64,000 bases of DNA, from contig NZ_CP072869.1 of the NCBI RefSeq assembly GCF_017948245.1, positions 1-64,000 on the forward strand. Reading direction: 5' to 3'. The notes beneath the pieces are model-generated. The model was not told the DNA's origin and made no database searches. It worked only from the letters and a program-made list of their open reading frames with translations. Made by a program: the position numbers and the translations under genes. The DNA is from Rhizobium sp. NLR16a. GTDB lineage: Bacteria > Pseudomonadota > Alphaproteobacteria > Rhizobiales > Rhizobiaceae. Below are positions 26,199-35,572 of this stretch, one piece after another; within the stretch, counting starts at the first letter, position 1; each line of letters begins with the position of its first letter.

Positions 26199-26243
26199 TT
26201 GACGGAATTTGCTTTCTTTGTTATGCGGTAACTAACCAGTTAC
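26199..26243 (+). promoter_or_regulatory. promoter with operator-like site 5
   Basis: TTGACG (26199-26204), a 17-base spacer and TATGCG (26222-26227), followed directly by GTAACTAACCAGTTAC (26228-26243). The latter is the most symmetric of the five sites: GTAACT and AGTTAC arms around four bases. It precedes the acyl-CoA dehydrogenase operon by 18 bases. Confidence 0.7.
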
Positions 26244-26261
26244 ATAATTATAGGTGTAAAT

Positions 26262-27404
26262 ATGCTGCTCACCGAGATCCATGAACAGGTTCGCGAGACC
26301 GCTCGCCAGTTCGCCGACGATGTCATTCGACCGGTCGCCCACAAGTTGGACGAGGAGGAGAGGTTTCCTGCGGAGATTTACGAACAGATGGGCCAACTGG
26401 GCTTGTTTGGAATCGGCGTGCCGGAGGAAATGGGTGGTCCCGGATTCGACACGCTGGCGTATTCGGTCGTCATGGAAGAGCTTTCCCGCGGCTATGCCTC
26501 GATCGCTGACCAGTGTGGTCTGGTAGAACTCATCACCACCTTGCTTGTCCGTCACGGCACGAAAGAGCAGCGCGAGTGGCTACTTGCCGATGTCATGACG
26601 ATGCGGACCAAGGTTGCCTACTGCCTGACAGAGCCGGAAGCGGGAAGCGACCTGTCGGGCTTGCGGACATCTGCGGAGCGCGACGGTACCGGCTGGAGGC
26701 TGAACGGCGGGAAGATCTGGATCCACAATGCTCCGGTCGCAGATATCGGCTTCGTCCTCGCCCGCACGGACAAAAACGCCGGACATCGCGGCATGAGCAT
26801 TTTCATCGTTGACCTGAAACAGAAGGGCGTCGAGCGTGGCCCGAAGGAACACAAGATGGGGCAGCGTGCGAGTCAGGTGGGGGCGCTTACGTTCGACAAT
26901 GTATCGCTTCCGGCCGACGCCCTGCTCGGCGAGGAAGGCCGCGGCTTTCACATGATGATGAGCGTTCTCGACAAGGGCCGTGTCGGCATCGGATCCCTCG
27001 CAGTCGGTATCGGGCAGGCAGGCCTCGAGGCGGCGCTCGACTACGCTGTTCAGCGCAAACAGTTCAACTCCGCTATCGCCGAGTTCCAGGGCGTCCAGTG
27101 GCTTCTCGCGGACATAGCGAAAGACGTCGAAGCCGCACGTCTCCTGGTCCGCAGCGCGGCAAGCAAGATCGATCTCGGCGAGGACGCCACCAAAGCCTGC
27201 TCAATGGCGAAATGCTTTGCGGGCGACATGGCGGTGGCGAGGACGGCCGACGCCGTGCAGATCTTCGGGGGCAGCGGGTACATCCGCGGGTTCGAAGTTG
27301 AACGCCTGTATCGCGACGCGAAGATCACCCAGATCTACGAGGGTACGAACCAGATCCAGCGCATGATCATCGCACGCCAGCTTATCAAGAACGGCGCGCA
27401 GTGA
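26262..27404 (+). CDS. acyl-CoA dehydrogenase
   Basis: A 380-residue FAD enzyme with full acyl-CoA dehydrogenase architecture. N-terminal helical domain; YCLTEPEAGSDLSGLRTSAE near residue 122 (FAD/substrate binding); LNGGKIWIHNA near residue 147; and the C-terminal signature QIFGGSGYIRGFEVERLYRDA. The catalytic-base Glu is in IYEGTNQIQR near residue 367. It would introduce a 2,3-double bond into an acyl-CoA and pass electrons to ETF, whose genes are downstream. It opens the third big operon and its start lies immediately behind operator-like site 5. Confidence 0.93.
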   Translation: MLLTEIHEQVRETARQFADDVIRPVAHKLDEEERFPAEIYEQMGQLGLFGIGVPEEMGGPGFDTLAYSVVMEELSRGYASIADQCGLVELITTLLVRHGTKEQREWLLADVMTMRTKVAYCLTEPEAGSDLSGLRTSAERDGTGWRLNGGKIWIHNAPVADIGFVLARTDKNAGHRGMSIFIVDLKQKGVERGPKEHKMGQRASQVGALTFDNVSLPADALLGEEGRGFHMMMSVLDKGRVGIGSLAVGIGQAGLEAALDYAVQRKQFNSAIAEFQGVQWLLADIAKDVEAARLLVRSAASKIDLGEDATKACSMAKCFAGDMAVARTADAVQIFGGSGYIRGFEVERLYRDAKITQIYEGTNQIQRMIIARQLIKNGAQ

Positions 27405-28180
27405 TGGACGGCTCCGGGCAGGTCGCGCTCGTCACAGGAGCGGGCAGAGGGATTGGACTGGCGATCGCCAAGTCGCTCGGTGGGGCTGGATTTTCCGTCG
27501 CCCTCAACGATCTGGGGCGCGACGGCGGGCTTGCGGAAGCCGTCGACGCGCTCCGGGGCGAGGGTGTCCGAGCCGTTGCCGTGCCGGGCGACGTCTCGGA
27601 TCTGAAGGGCCACGCGGATTTGCTGCGTTCGGCCGAGGATGCTCTTGGACCGCTCACAACACTCGTGAACAACGCGGGCGTCGGAGTGTTGTCGCGGGGC
27701 GATCTCCTTGAGGCCACGGAGGAAAGCTACGACCGCTGCATGGCCGTGAACACCAAAGCCCACTTCTTCCTCACGCAGTGCTTCGCGAAGCGTGTCATTG
27801 GTGCCGCGCGGCTGCCCGGACTCTTCTATTCGATCGTGAACGTGACATCCTCGAACGCTGTCGCCGTGTCCGTCAACAGGGGCGAGTACTGCGCTTCCAA
27901 GGCCGCGGCGGCGATGATTTCAAAGGTCTTTGCCGCGAGGCTCGGCGGGGAAGGAATAGCTGTCTTCGACGTGCAGCCGGGCCTTATTGAGACGGAGATG
28001 ACGGCAGCGGTGAAGGATATTTATCAGCGTCGCGCGGAGGAGGGCCTTACACTGTTCCCACGTCTCGGCCAACCTGACGAGATCGGCACGATCGTGCGTG
28101 CACTCGTCACGGGGGCACTTCCATACATGACGGGCCAAGTCCTGTCGGCGGACGCCGGCATGCTCGTCCCGAGATTTTGA
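27404..28180 (+). CDS. short-chain dehydrogenase/reductase
   Basis: A 258-residue classical SDR. ATG 27404 overlaps the acyl-CoA dehydrogenase stop; GTG 27401 would add one residue. Cofactor motif TGAGRGIG at residues 10-17, NNAG near residue 88, catalytic Ser in NVTSSNA and Tyr-x3-Lys in YCASK near residues 160-164. LNDLGRDG at the end of strand 2 suggests NAD. The protein resembles 3-ketoacyl-ACP/3-oxoacyl reductases and sugar dehydrogenases alike; in this operon, oxidation of a hydroxyacyl-CoA or sugar-derived alcohol is plausible. Confidence 0.9.
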   Translation: MDGSGQVALVTGAGRGIGLAIAKSLGGAGFSVALNDLGRDGGLAEAVDALRGEGVRAVAVPGDVSDLKGHADLLRSAEDALGPLTTLVNNAGVGVLSRGDLLEATEESYDRCMAVNTKAHFFLTQCFAKRVIGAARLPGLFYSIVNVTSSNAVAVSVNRGEYCASKAAAAMISKVFAARLGGEGIAVFDVQPGLIETEMTAAVKDIYQRRAEEGLTLFPRLGQPDEIGTIVRALVTGALPYMTGQVLSADAGMLVPRF

Positions 28181-28191
28181 AAGGTTCGTCA

Positions 28192-29352
28192 ATGCGCATC
28201 GCCATACCAAGCGAATCCGGTCGCACAGAGACTTACGATCTCGTCGCCAAGCCTTTGTCAGAAGGCAGCTTCCCGCGCTCATTCAATCGTCGCGTCTTCT
28301 CCGCAGCGCACGTAGTTGCAGATCCTTTCGCCGATGCGAACCCGGGCAGGGCGGCTGCGGTGGATTGGGACGCCACGCTCGCGTTCCGTCGGCACCTGCA
28401 CGGCCTTGGCCTCGGCATCGCTGAGGCGATGGATACAGCGCAGCGAGGAATGGGGCTCGACTGGAAGGGTGCGCATGAACTTGTACGACGGACGAAGGCT
28501 GAACTGCCAGACGCCCTTGTCTTCAGCGGCGCCGGAACCGATCATCTGGATCCGAAGGATACACGTTCACTCGACGACGTTGATCGCGCCTATGCAAGCC
28601 AGCTCGAGGCAGTGCAGGGGACCGGCAGTGATGTCATTCTCATGGCCAGCCGCGCTCTTTCCGCCGTCGCCAAGTCTCCGGAGGACTATGTTTCGGCGTA
28701 TCGCAAGGCCTTGGCGCTCTGCGACGGTCCGGTCATTCTCCACTGGCTGGGAGACATGTTCGATCCCGCGCTTGCCGGATACTGGGGCGGACGAGACTTC
28801 GACACGGCGATGCAGACTTGCCTTGAGATCATCTCCGAGAACGAGAGCAAGGTCGACGGCATCAAGATCTCACTTCTGGACAAGGAGAAGGAGATCCGCA
28901 TGCGACGACGTCTGCCGTCGGGCGTGAAAATGTACACTGGCGACGACTTCAATTATCCCGAACTTATAGCGGGCGACGACGTCGGCTTTTCGCACGCATT
29001 GCTAGGCATCTTTGATCCACTTGCAGGTGCGGCGGCTTTTGCGATGTCCCGCCTGGCAAGTGGCGACACGGAAGGGTTCCATCGGGTTCTCGATCCAACC
29101 GTTCCGCTTGCCCGGACGATTTTCCGTAGTCCGACGCAGTACTACAAAACCGGCGTCGTGTTCCTCGCGTGGCTCAACGGCTTTCAGGATCACTTCGTTA
29201 TGTTGAACGGTCACCAAGGGATGAGACCGCTCCCTTACTTCTCGGAGGTCTTCCGCCTCGCCGACCAGTGCGGCATTCTTCGCGATCCCGAACTTGCTGT
29301 GGATCGCTTCAAGCGCCTTCTTGCCGTCTACGGGGTCGACGGCAGTGCGTGA
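28192..29352 (+). CDS. DUF993 / dihydrodipicolinate-synthase-like protein
   Basis: A 386-residue protein of the DUF993 family, related to the TIM-barrel class I aldolases. The start is ATG 28192 (TTG 28177 in the same frame has weaker support). Visible elements: LGLGIAEAMDTAQRGMGLDW near residue 75, VFSGAGTDHLD near residue 110, VILHWLGDMFDPALAGYW near residue 182, and GIKISLLDKEKE near residue 225, whose Lys is a candidate Schiff-base residue. The function is unestablished as far as I know; a retro-aldol split of a sugar-derived keto acid is a reasonable guess. It is tightly linked to the isomerase-like gene that overlaps its end. Confidence 0.82.
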   Translation: MRIAIPSESGRTETYDLVAKPLSEGSFPRSFNRRVFSAAHVVADPFADANPGRAAAVDWDATLAFRRHLHGLGLGIAEAMDTAQRGMGLDWKGAHELVRRTKAELPDALVFSGAGTDHLDPKDTRSLDDVDRAYASQLEAVQGTGSDVILMASRALSAVAKSPEDYVSAYRKALALCDGPVILHWLGDMFDPALAGYWGGRDFDTAMQTCLEIISENESKVDGIKISLLDKEKEIRMRRRLPSGVKMYTGDDFNYPELIAGDDVGFSHALLGIFDPLAGAAAFAMSRLASGDTEGFHRVLDPTVPLARTIFRSPTQYYKTGVVFLAWLNGFQDHFVMLNGHQGMRPLPYFSEVFRLADQCGILRDPELAVDRFKRLLAVYGVDGSA

Positions 29353-30205
29353 TTTCTCCAGAGACCACTCCGCGCTCGCCCTCAACACCGCGACGTTGGG
29401 TCACAATGTCGACGGGTTCGGGGCAGGATGGTCGGCCGAGCAGGTGATCGATGGATGCGCGGCGCGGGGATACGGCGGTGTCGTATTCTGGCGCAGAGAG
29501 ATCGGTGCGAATGCCGCCGCAATCGGCCAATGGGCAAGGTCCGCTGGTTTGAAGATCGCCGGATTGTGCCGATCACCATTTCTCGTCGGCCCCCTGTCAC
29601 CCAGGGGCAGGGAAGCGGTCCTCGACGAGTTCCGGTCGTCGATTGACATGGCTGCGGCGCTGACCGCGCCCGTCCTCACGATCGTCGTGGGAGGGGTGGA
29701 GCCCGGGACGAAGGGGATGTCGGAAAGCCTGAAGATCGTTGCCGACCGGGTGTCCGTAGCGTGCGAATATGCCGCGCGGGCAGGAGTGAAGCTCGCGCTG
29801 GAGCCTCTGAATCCCGTCTACGGCGGCGACCGCTCATGCCTCGTTACGGTACGTGACGCTGTCGATCTTTGCGACACGATCGGAGCGGACAACCTCGGGA
29901 TCGCAGTCGATGTCTATCACGTCTGGTGGGATACGGACCTGCCAGCGCAGTTAAGCCGTGCTGGAGCCCGAAGGATCTACGGCTTTCACCTCTGCGACTG
30001 GCTTGCCGACACGAAGGACGTCCTTCTCGACCGTGGTATGATGGGCGACGGCGTCGCAGACATTCGCGGCATCAGAAAGGCTGTCGAGAACTCGGGCTAC
30101 GACGGCGTCTGCGAAGTCGAAATCTTTTCTAAAGACAACTGGTGGAAGCGAGACCCTAACGAGGTCCTAGACGTCCTTGTCGAACGCTTCCGCAGCGTTT
30201 GCTAG
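29345..30205 (+). CDS. xylose-isomerase-like TIM-barrel sugar isomerase/epimerase
   Basis: About 286 residues. No ATG fits; GTG 29345 overlaps the DUF993 stop by eight bases and is the best start, while the frame itself is open to 29294. The protein has the AP_endonuc_2 fold: metal-binding Glu in LALEPLNP near residue 145, Asp-x-YH in VAVDVYHVWWD style (IAVDVYHVWW) near residue 185, His in GFHLCDW near residue 212 and Glu in CEVEIF near residue 255. Such enzymes interconvert keto sugars or inososes. DUF993 plus this type of protein recurs as a pair in rhizobial sugar-acid loci (recalled knowledge). Confidence 0.83.
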   Translation: MRDFSRDHSALALNTATLGHNVDGFGAGWSAEQVIDGCAARGYGGVVFWRREIGANAAAIGQWARSAGLKIAGLCRSPFLVGPLSPRGREAVLDEFRSSIDMAAALTAPVLTIVVGGVEPGTKGMSESLKIVADRVSVACEYAARAGVKLALEPLNPVYGGDRSCLVTVRDAVDLCDTIGADNLGIAVDVYHVWWDTDLPAQLSRAGARRIYGFHLCDWLADTKDVLLDRGMMGDGVADIRGIRKAVENSGYDGVCEVEIFSKDNWWKRDPNEVLDVLVERFRSVC

Positions 30206-30220
30206 TTTAGGAGCACACCC

Positions 30221-30970
30221 ATGAAGATACTCGTGCCAGTCAAACGGGTTGTCGACTACAACGTGAAGATCCGGGTGAAGCCGGATGGCACGGGTGTCGA
30301 GCTTGCCAATGTGAAGATGTCGATGAACCCGTTCGACGAGATCTCGGTGGAAGAGGCGCTGCGGCTGAAGGAAGCCGGCAAGTGCGAGGAAGTGGTGGTC
30401 GTCTCGATCGGCCCGGCCAAGGCCGAGGAGACGCTGAGGACCGCCCTTGCCATGGGTGCCGACCGGGCGATCCTGGTCGAGACCGACGATCAGATCGAGC
30501 CGCTCATTGTCGCCAAGATCTTGAAGGCTGTCGCCGATGCCGAACAGCCGGGGCTGATCATCGTTGGCAAGCAGGCGATCGATGACGATAGCAACCAGAC
30601 CGGCCAGATGCTGGCGGCGCTGATGGGAGTTGCCCAGGCGACCTTCGCCTCGAAGATCGAGATCGGCGATGGCAAAGCAACCGTCACCCGAGAAGTCGAT
30701 GGCGGCCTGCAGACGATCGAGATCAAGCTGCCGGCGGTCGTCACCACGGATCTGCGCTTGAACGAACCGCGTTATGCCTCGCTGCCGAATATCATGAAGG
30801 CGAAGAAGAAGCCGCTCGACAAGAAGGCGCCGAGCGACTTCGGCATCTCGACCACGCCACGTCTCAAGGTGTTGAAGACCGAGGAGCCGTCCGGCCGCAA
30901 GGCCGGCGTCAAGGTCAAGTCGGTCGCCGAACTGATCGACAAGCTCAAAAACGAAGCCGGCGTGCTGTAA
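30221..30970 (+). CDS. etfB: electron transfer flavoprotein beta subunit
   Basis: A 249-residue ETF beta subunit: [20 protein letters not shown] at the start, [20 protein letters not shown] near residue 33, the AMP-binding region [14 protein letters not shown] near residue 73, and the recognition-loop region [20 protein letters not shown] near residue 170 that docks dehydrogenases. It pairs with EtfA downstream and would accept electrons from the acyl-CoA dehydrogenase at 26262. This block (30.2-33.6 kb) reads like a standard housekeeping ETF set, so it may be a second copy recruited to the pathway. Confidence 0.95.
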   Translation: MKILVPVKRVVDYNVKIRVKPDGTGVELANVKMSMNPFDEISVEEALRLKEAGKCEEVVVVSIGPAKAEETLRTALAMGADRAILVETDDQIEPLIVAKILKAVADAEQPGLIIVGKQAIDDDSNQTGQMLAALMGVAQATFASKIEIGDGKATVTREVDGGLQTIEIKLPAVVTTDLRLNEPRYASLPNIMKAKKKPLDKKAPSDFGISTTPRLKVLKTEEPSGRKAGVKVKSVAELIDKLKNEAGVL

Positions 30971-30995
30971 TCAGCTTGGAACAGGAGCCATCATC

Positions 30996-31925
30996 ATGAC
31001 CATTCTTCTTCTGGCTGACCACGACAATGCCAGCCTGTCCGACCAGACCGCCAAGGCGCTGACGGCAGCCGCAAAGATCGGCGGCGATATTCATATCCTC
31101 GTCGCCGGCAAAGGCGCAAAGCCTGCTGCCGAACAAGCGGCAAAACTTGCCGGCGTCTCCAAGGTTCTGCTGGCCGAAAGCGACGAACTCGCCAACAATC
31201 TGGCCGAACCGTTGGCCGACCTGATCGTGTCGCTCTCCGCCAGCTACGACACGATCATCTCTGCCGCCACCTCGGTTGGTAAGAACGTTCTGCCGCGCGT
31301 CGCAGCTCTTCTCGATGTCGCCCAGGTCTCGGAGATCATCGAGGTGATCTCGTCCGACACCTTCAAGCGGCCGATCTATGCCGGCAATGCCATCCAGACG
31401 GTGCAGGCGAGCGATGCCAAGAAGGTCATCACCGTGCGCACCGCATCCTTCGCCTCTGCACCGGAGGGTGGTTCGGCCACCGTCGAGGCAATTCCGGCGG
31501 TTTCCGATCCGGGGCTTTCGACCTTCGTCGGCGATGCGCTGTCGGCCTCCGACCGGCCGGAACTGACGTCTGCCAAGATCATCATCTCCGGCGGCCGGGC
31601 ACTCGGTTCAGCCGAGAAGTTCAAGGAAGTCATCCTGCCGCTCGCCGACAAGCTGGGTGCCGCCGTCGGCGCATCTAGAGCCGCCGTCGATGCCGGTTAT
31701 GCGCCGAACGACTGGCAGGTCGGCCAGACCGGCAAGGTGGTTGCGCCGCAGCTCTACATTGCCTGCGGCATATCGGGTGCCATCCAGCATCTGGCCGGCA
31801 TGAAGGATTCGAAGGTCATCGTCGCCATCAACAAGGACGAGGAGGCGCCGATCTTCCAGGTCGCCGACTACGGATTGGTCGCCGATCTCTTCGACGCCCT
31901 GCCGGAATTGCAAAAGTTGGTTTGA
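30996..31925 (+). CDS. etfA: electron transfer flavoprotein alpha subunit
   Basis: A 309-residue ETF alpha subunit. The FAD-binding C-terminal half has [21 protein letters not shown] near residue 197, [23 protein letters not shown] near residue 225, and [16 protein letters not shown] near residue 253. These are the canonical contacts for FAD in the alpha subunit. Starts 25 bases after etfB with an AGGAG upstream. The stop overlaps the start of the ETF-quinone oxidoreductase. Confidence 0.95.
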   Translation: MTILLLADHDNASLSDQTAKALTAAAKIGGDIHILVAGKGAKPAAEQAAKLAGVSKVLLAESDELANNLAEPLADLIVSLSASYDTIISAATSVGKNVLPRVAALLDVAQVSEIIEVISSDTFKRPIYAGNAIQTVQASDAKKVITVRTASFASAPEGGSATVEAIPAVSDPGLSTFVGDALSASDRPELTSAKIIISGGRALGSAEKFKEVILPLADKLGAAVGASRAAVDAGYAPNDWQVGQTGKVVAPQLYIACGISGAIQHLAGMKDSKVIVAINKDEEAPIFQVADYGLVADLFDALPELQKLV

Positions 31926-33589
31926 TGACCGAGACGACTGAGCTGCCCGAACGCGAAAGCATGGAATTCGACGTTGTGATCGTCGGCGCCGGTCCGGCTG
32001 GTCTTGCGGCGGCGATCCGTCTGAAACAAGTCAATCCGGAACTCTCCGTCGTCGTGCTGGAGAAGGGCGCGGAAGTTGGCGCGCATATTCTGTCGGGCGC
32101 CGTGGTCGATCCGATCGGCATCGACCGGCTGCTGCCCGGCTGGCGCGACGAGGCCGACCAACCGTTCAAGACTAAGGTCACGGCCGATCACTTCCTGCTG
32201 CTCGGTCCGGCCGGCTCCATTCGCCTGCCGAATGTGCTGATGCCGCCATTGATGAACAATCACGGCAACTACATCGTCTCGCTCGGAAACGTCTGTCGCT
32301 GGCTGGCGACCAAGGCCGAAGAGCTCGGCGTCGAGATCTATCCGGGCTTTGCCGCCACCGAAGTGCTCTACAATGACCAGGGTGCGGTCATCGGGGTCGC
32401 CACCGGCGATATGGGCATCGAGAAGAATGGCGAGCCTGGCCCGAACTATACCCGCGGCATGGAACTGCTCGGCAAATATACCCTGATCGGCGAGGGCGTG
32501 CGTGGCTCGCTCGCCAAGCAGTTGATCGCCAAGTTCGATCTGCAGAAGGATCGTGAACCGCAGAAATTCGGCATCGGCCTCAAGGAACTCTGGCAGGTCA
32601 AGCCGGAAAACCACAGGCCGGGTTTGGTGCAGCACTCCTTCGGCTGGCCGCTCGGCATGAAGACCGGCGGCGGCTCCTTCCTCTATCACCTGGAAGACAA
32701 TCTGGTGGCCGTCGGCTTCGTCGTCCACCTCAATTACAAGAACCCCTATCTCTATCCCTTCGAGGAATTCCAGCGCTTCAAGACGCATCCGGCCATCCGC
32801 ACCACGTTCGAGGGCGGCAAGCGCCTGTCCTATGGCGCCCGCGCCATCACCGAGGGCGGCTATCAGTCGGTGCCGAAGCTGGCCTTTCCCGGCGGGGCGC
32901 TGATCGGCTGTTCGGCCGGTCTCGTCAACGTGCCGCGCATCAAGGGCAGCCACAATGCGGTGCTGTCGGGCATGCTGGCCGCCGAGAAGATCGTCGCCGC
33001 GATCGCGACCGGCCGCAGCCATGACGAGGTGGCCGAGATCGAGAATGAATGGCGCAAGGGCGACATCGGCAAAGATTTGAAGCGGGTGCGCAACGTCAAG
33101 CCGCTATGGTCGAAGTTCGGCACCGCACTCGGCGTGGCGCTCGGCGGCTTCGACATGTGGACCAACCAGCTGTTCGGCTTCTCCGTCTTCGGCACGCTGA
33201 AGCATGGCAAGACCGATGCTGAGAGCCTGGAGCCGGCGTCGCAGCACAAGCCGATCGCCTATCCCAAACCCGATGGCATCTTGACCTTCGATCGCCTCTC
33301 CTCGGTGTTCCTGTCGAACACCAATCACGAGGAGGACCAGCCGGTGCATCTGCAGGTCAAGGACATGACGCTGCAGAAGCGTTCGGAACACGACATCTAT
33401 GCCGGTCCGTCGACACGTTACTGTCCGGCCGGCGTCTACGAATGGGTGGAAAAGGACGGCGAAGAGGTCTTCGTCATCAACGCCCAGAACTGCGTGCACT
33501 GCAAGACCTGCGACATCAAGGACCCCAACCAGAACATCAACTGGGTGCCGCCGCAGGGCGGCGAGGGGCCGGTCTATCCGAATATGTGA
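31925..33589 (+). CDS. electron transfer flavoprotein-ubiquinone oxidoreductase
   Basis: A 554-residue membrane-associated ETF-QO. ATG 31925 overlaps the etfA stop. FAD motif [17 protein letters not shown] near residue 20; the quinone-binding region and amphipathic segment [18 protein letters not shown] near residue 240; C-terminal 4Fe-4S cluster cysteines in [11 protein letters not shown] and [16 protein letters not shown]. It completes an electron path from the acyl-CoA dehydrogenase, and possibly the other flavoenzymes, to ubiquinone. Full length, no defect visible. Confidence 0.95.
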   Translation: MTETTELPERESMEFDVVIVGAGPAGLAAAIRLKQVNPELSVVVLEKGAEVGAHILSGAVVDPIGIDRLLPGWRDEADQPFKTKVTADHFLLLGPAGSIRLPNVLMPPLMNNHGNYIVSLGNVCRWLATKAEELGVEIYPGFAATEVLYNDQGAVIGVATGDMGIEKNGEPGPNYTRGMELLGKYTLIGEGVRGSLAKQLIAKFDLQKDREPQKFGIGLKELWQVKPENHRPGLVQHSFGWPLGMKTGGGSFLYHLEDNLVAVGFVVHLNYKNPYLYPFEEFQRFKTHPAIRTTFEGGKRLSYGARAITEGGYQSVPKLAFPGGALIGCSAGLVNVPRIKGSHNAVLSGMLAAEKIVAAIATGRSHDEVAEIENEWRKGDIGKDLKRVRNVKPLWSKFGTALGVALGGFDMWTNQLFGFSVFGTLKHGKTDAESLEPASQHKPIAYPKPDGILTFDRLSSVFLSNTNHEEDQPVHLQVKDMTLQKRSEHDIYAGPSTRYCPAGVYEWVEKDGEEVFVINAQNCVHCKTCDIKDPNQNINWVPPQGGEGPVYPNM

Positions 33590-33609
33590 GGGGGCGGGAG
33601 CCTATACAT

Positions 33610-34242
33610 GTGAATGATGATTTAACCGGCGTGCGGAGAGACCCGGAACGGACAAGGGAGGCCATCCTGCAGGCCGCCATGGGAGAGATTGTCGCTCACG
33701 GCCTTGGAGGCGCGCGGATTGACAAGATTGCCGAACGCTCGGGTTCGAACAAGCGAATGATCTATCATTATTTTGGCGACAAGGAAGGCTTGTACGTCGA
33801 GGTACTGGATCACGCTCTCGACAAGATGCGATTAGCGGAAGGAGCTCTTCGGTTGGACGATTGTTCTCCCGTTGAGGGCGTCAAGGTCATCGTTCATTTC
33901 GTCTGGCGTTACTTCCTCCAAAACCCGGAGATTATTAGTCTACTCGAAACAGAAAACCTGCAAAGGGCAAGGTACCTTCGTGCATCGGCGAACGGGCACC
34001 TGGTAAATCATCAGCTTATCGAGAAGCTGAGCAAATTAATCGAGCGTGGCAGGAGCGAGGCTCGGTTTCCCGCTGATGTCAGTTCGCTATATGTCTTTCT
34101 GACAATTTTCTCGCTGTGTTTCTTCTATCTATCCAATCGATACACGCTCTCGACGATCTTCGACAAAGACCTCGAGGACGCTGGCACGCTCGCGCATTGG
34201 GAGGACCATATTGTGCATGTCGTACTCCAATCGCTTTGCTGA
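33610..34242 (+). CDS. TetR/AcrR-family transcriptional regulator 2
   Basis: A 210-residue TetR regulator starting at GTG 33610 (GGGAG about 10 bases upstream); the frame is open further but runs inside the ETF-QO gene. HTH: TREAILQAAMGEIVAHGLGG, then RIDKIAERSGSNKRMIYHYFGDKEGL. It resembles the regulator at 998-1648 along its whole length, including the C-terminal YLSNR and FDKDL segment (YLTNR and YERDL there). It closes the catabolic cluster. I found no operator-like site directly before it. It may bind the same operators or sense a different intermediate. Confidence 0.88.
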   Translation: MNDDLTGVRRDPERTREAILQAAMGEIVAHGLGGARIDKIAERSGSNKRMIYHYFGDKEGLYVEVLDHALDKMRLAEGALRLDDCSPVEGVKVIVHFVWRYFLQNPEIISLLETENLQRARYLRASANGHLVNHQLIEKLSKLIERGRSEARFPADVSSLYVFLTIFSLCFFYLSNRYTLSTIFDKDLEDAGTLAHWEDHIVHVVLQSLC

Positions 34243-34304
34243 GTTTTAGATAACGTCAGGAATTCGTTTCCGAGCCCGGACTGTTCACCACTACGGCCGA
34301 TCGA

Positions 34305-34530
34305 AATTCATGTATCCAGATCATGATGGATGGGTCCTGTGAAGCGAATAGTTCCACGCTTGTAGCGGGTGTTAAAGCGTCGAAAGTGTTTCGCGCGATT
34401 GACGCACGTTCCGATGCGGTTGTGATGTTTGTCGTTGATTGGATCACGCGGGATGATGACCTTGGGTGCTGCGGCCTCGTTCGTCATTTCGGCATGTTCG
34501 AACACGTGGTTTTTCTGCATCAGCATCGTC
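34305..34530 (-). pseudogene. IS5-family transposase, C-terminal remnant
   Basis: The minus strand encodes KVIIPRDPIND, then NRIGTCVNRAKHFRRFNTRYKRG and RFTGPIHH. This matches the C-terminal NxIERxFxRLKxFRRxxTRY region of IS5 group transposases with substitutions at the catalytic Glu position (NRIGTCVNR). It is short, degenerate and without start. The rest of 34243-34738 shows no other gene. Confidence 0.65.
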
Positions 34531-34738
34531 CTGTCCTCGCTGTCAGGGGCGCACTGGAACGCTTACATCACAGCGGAATGATCGGACATTGCTGACCGTG
34601 AAGGTTTGTAACCACGGCGGTTCGCCCCCTTTTGCTGTCCTCTCGTTGATGTAGATCATGGAGCAGTTCGCGGCTTCATGACAGTCATTGCGCGAAAGAC
34701 GGCTGCAACACGGTCGTCGGCGCATTGGGGACGATATC

Positions 34739-35572
34739 ATGAAGCACCCAACGGAAACGACGGTGAACACGATCACCGGGGAAAAAGGGGCTGGATCCTA
34801 TCCAGCCTTCAACAAAGCACATCCTCCATTTATGACCAACCCGGACGTTTTCCCTCCGGAGCGTAGTGCGTCGGCTCGGATCGGCCAACCTTTCAGGATC
34901 CAGCAGAAGGACTTCTTCGGCGTTCATGATCAGCAATACCCGTGGCCCGAAATGCGGCACGATTCACCGAGCCAATGGCAGCGCAGGAAAGATCTGCAGG
35001 CGGCGCAGAAGCGCGAAGTTGATCACTACTTGGTGATCCGGAATCAGTACTGGGCGCTATTCGACCGGCGCATGTATGGAGCGAAGACGGTCGCTAAGGT
35101 CTCCTATGAACGGGGTACAACTTATTCCCATAAAGAAGCGCAGCATCAATCAACGACATCCCGCTTCGGGGTTGATCTCGGTCTTAATCTTGATGCTAAC
35201 ATTTTTGGTGCGCTTCTCCTCGCTGGCGGAAGTGGCGCGAATCCGTTGAGCGATTCGAGTATGAGCGCGAGATTCAGTTATGATTTTTCACGCACGCTCG
35301 AGTTTACGAAAAGTGACGAAGTGACGTACCACGAGACAGAAATACAATCAACAGAGACGACGTTCGAAGCGGATACGCAGTATCTTTACTGGCAAATCTG
35401 CAACGACGTTTTACTCTATCGGGTCACACAGCAGCAGGCTGACAGTGAAGTGATCGCGTCCGGCGCGTTCATGAACAGGGTCGTGTCGCGCATCGGCACG
35501 CCTTACGTGCAGCCTTTTGAGATGGGGCCAAGCACGGCGCCAAACAACGATGCCAGTGCACGCGCGAATTAA
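34739..35572 (+). CDS. unrecognised 277-residue protein
   Basis: ATG 34739 is preceded by GGGGA; the frame is open to 34688. No signal peptide and no strong membrane helix. The N-terminal third is rich in Pro, His and Gln (PERSASARIGQPFRIQQKDF). The middle and C-terminal parts have a Ser/Thr-rich alternating pattern (ARFSYDFSRTLEFTKSDEVT, then HETEIQSTETTFEADTQYLY), suggestive of long amphipathic beta-strands, around a glycine-rich FGALLLAGGSGANPL. That would suit a pore-forming or self-assembling surface protein, but I recognise no family. It faces the lyase group on the other strand across an IS21 relic. Confidence 0.65.
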   Translation: MKHPTETTVNTITGEKGAGSYPAFNKAHPPFMTNPDVFPPERSASARIGQPFRIQQKDFFGVHDQQYPWPEMRHDSPSQWQRRKDLQAAQKREVDHYLVIRNQYWALFDRRMYGAKTVAKVSYERGTTYSHKEAQHQSTTSRFGVDLGLNLDANIFGALLLAGGSGANPLSDSSMSARFSYDFSRTLEFTKSDEVTYHETEIQSTETTFEADTQYLYWQICNDVLLYRVTQQQADSEVIASGAFMNRVVSRIGTPYVQPFEMGPSTAPNNDASARAN

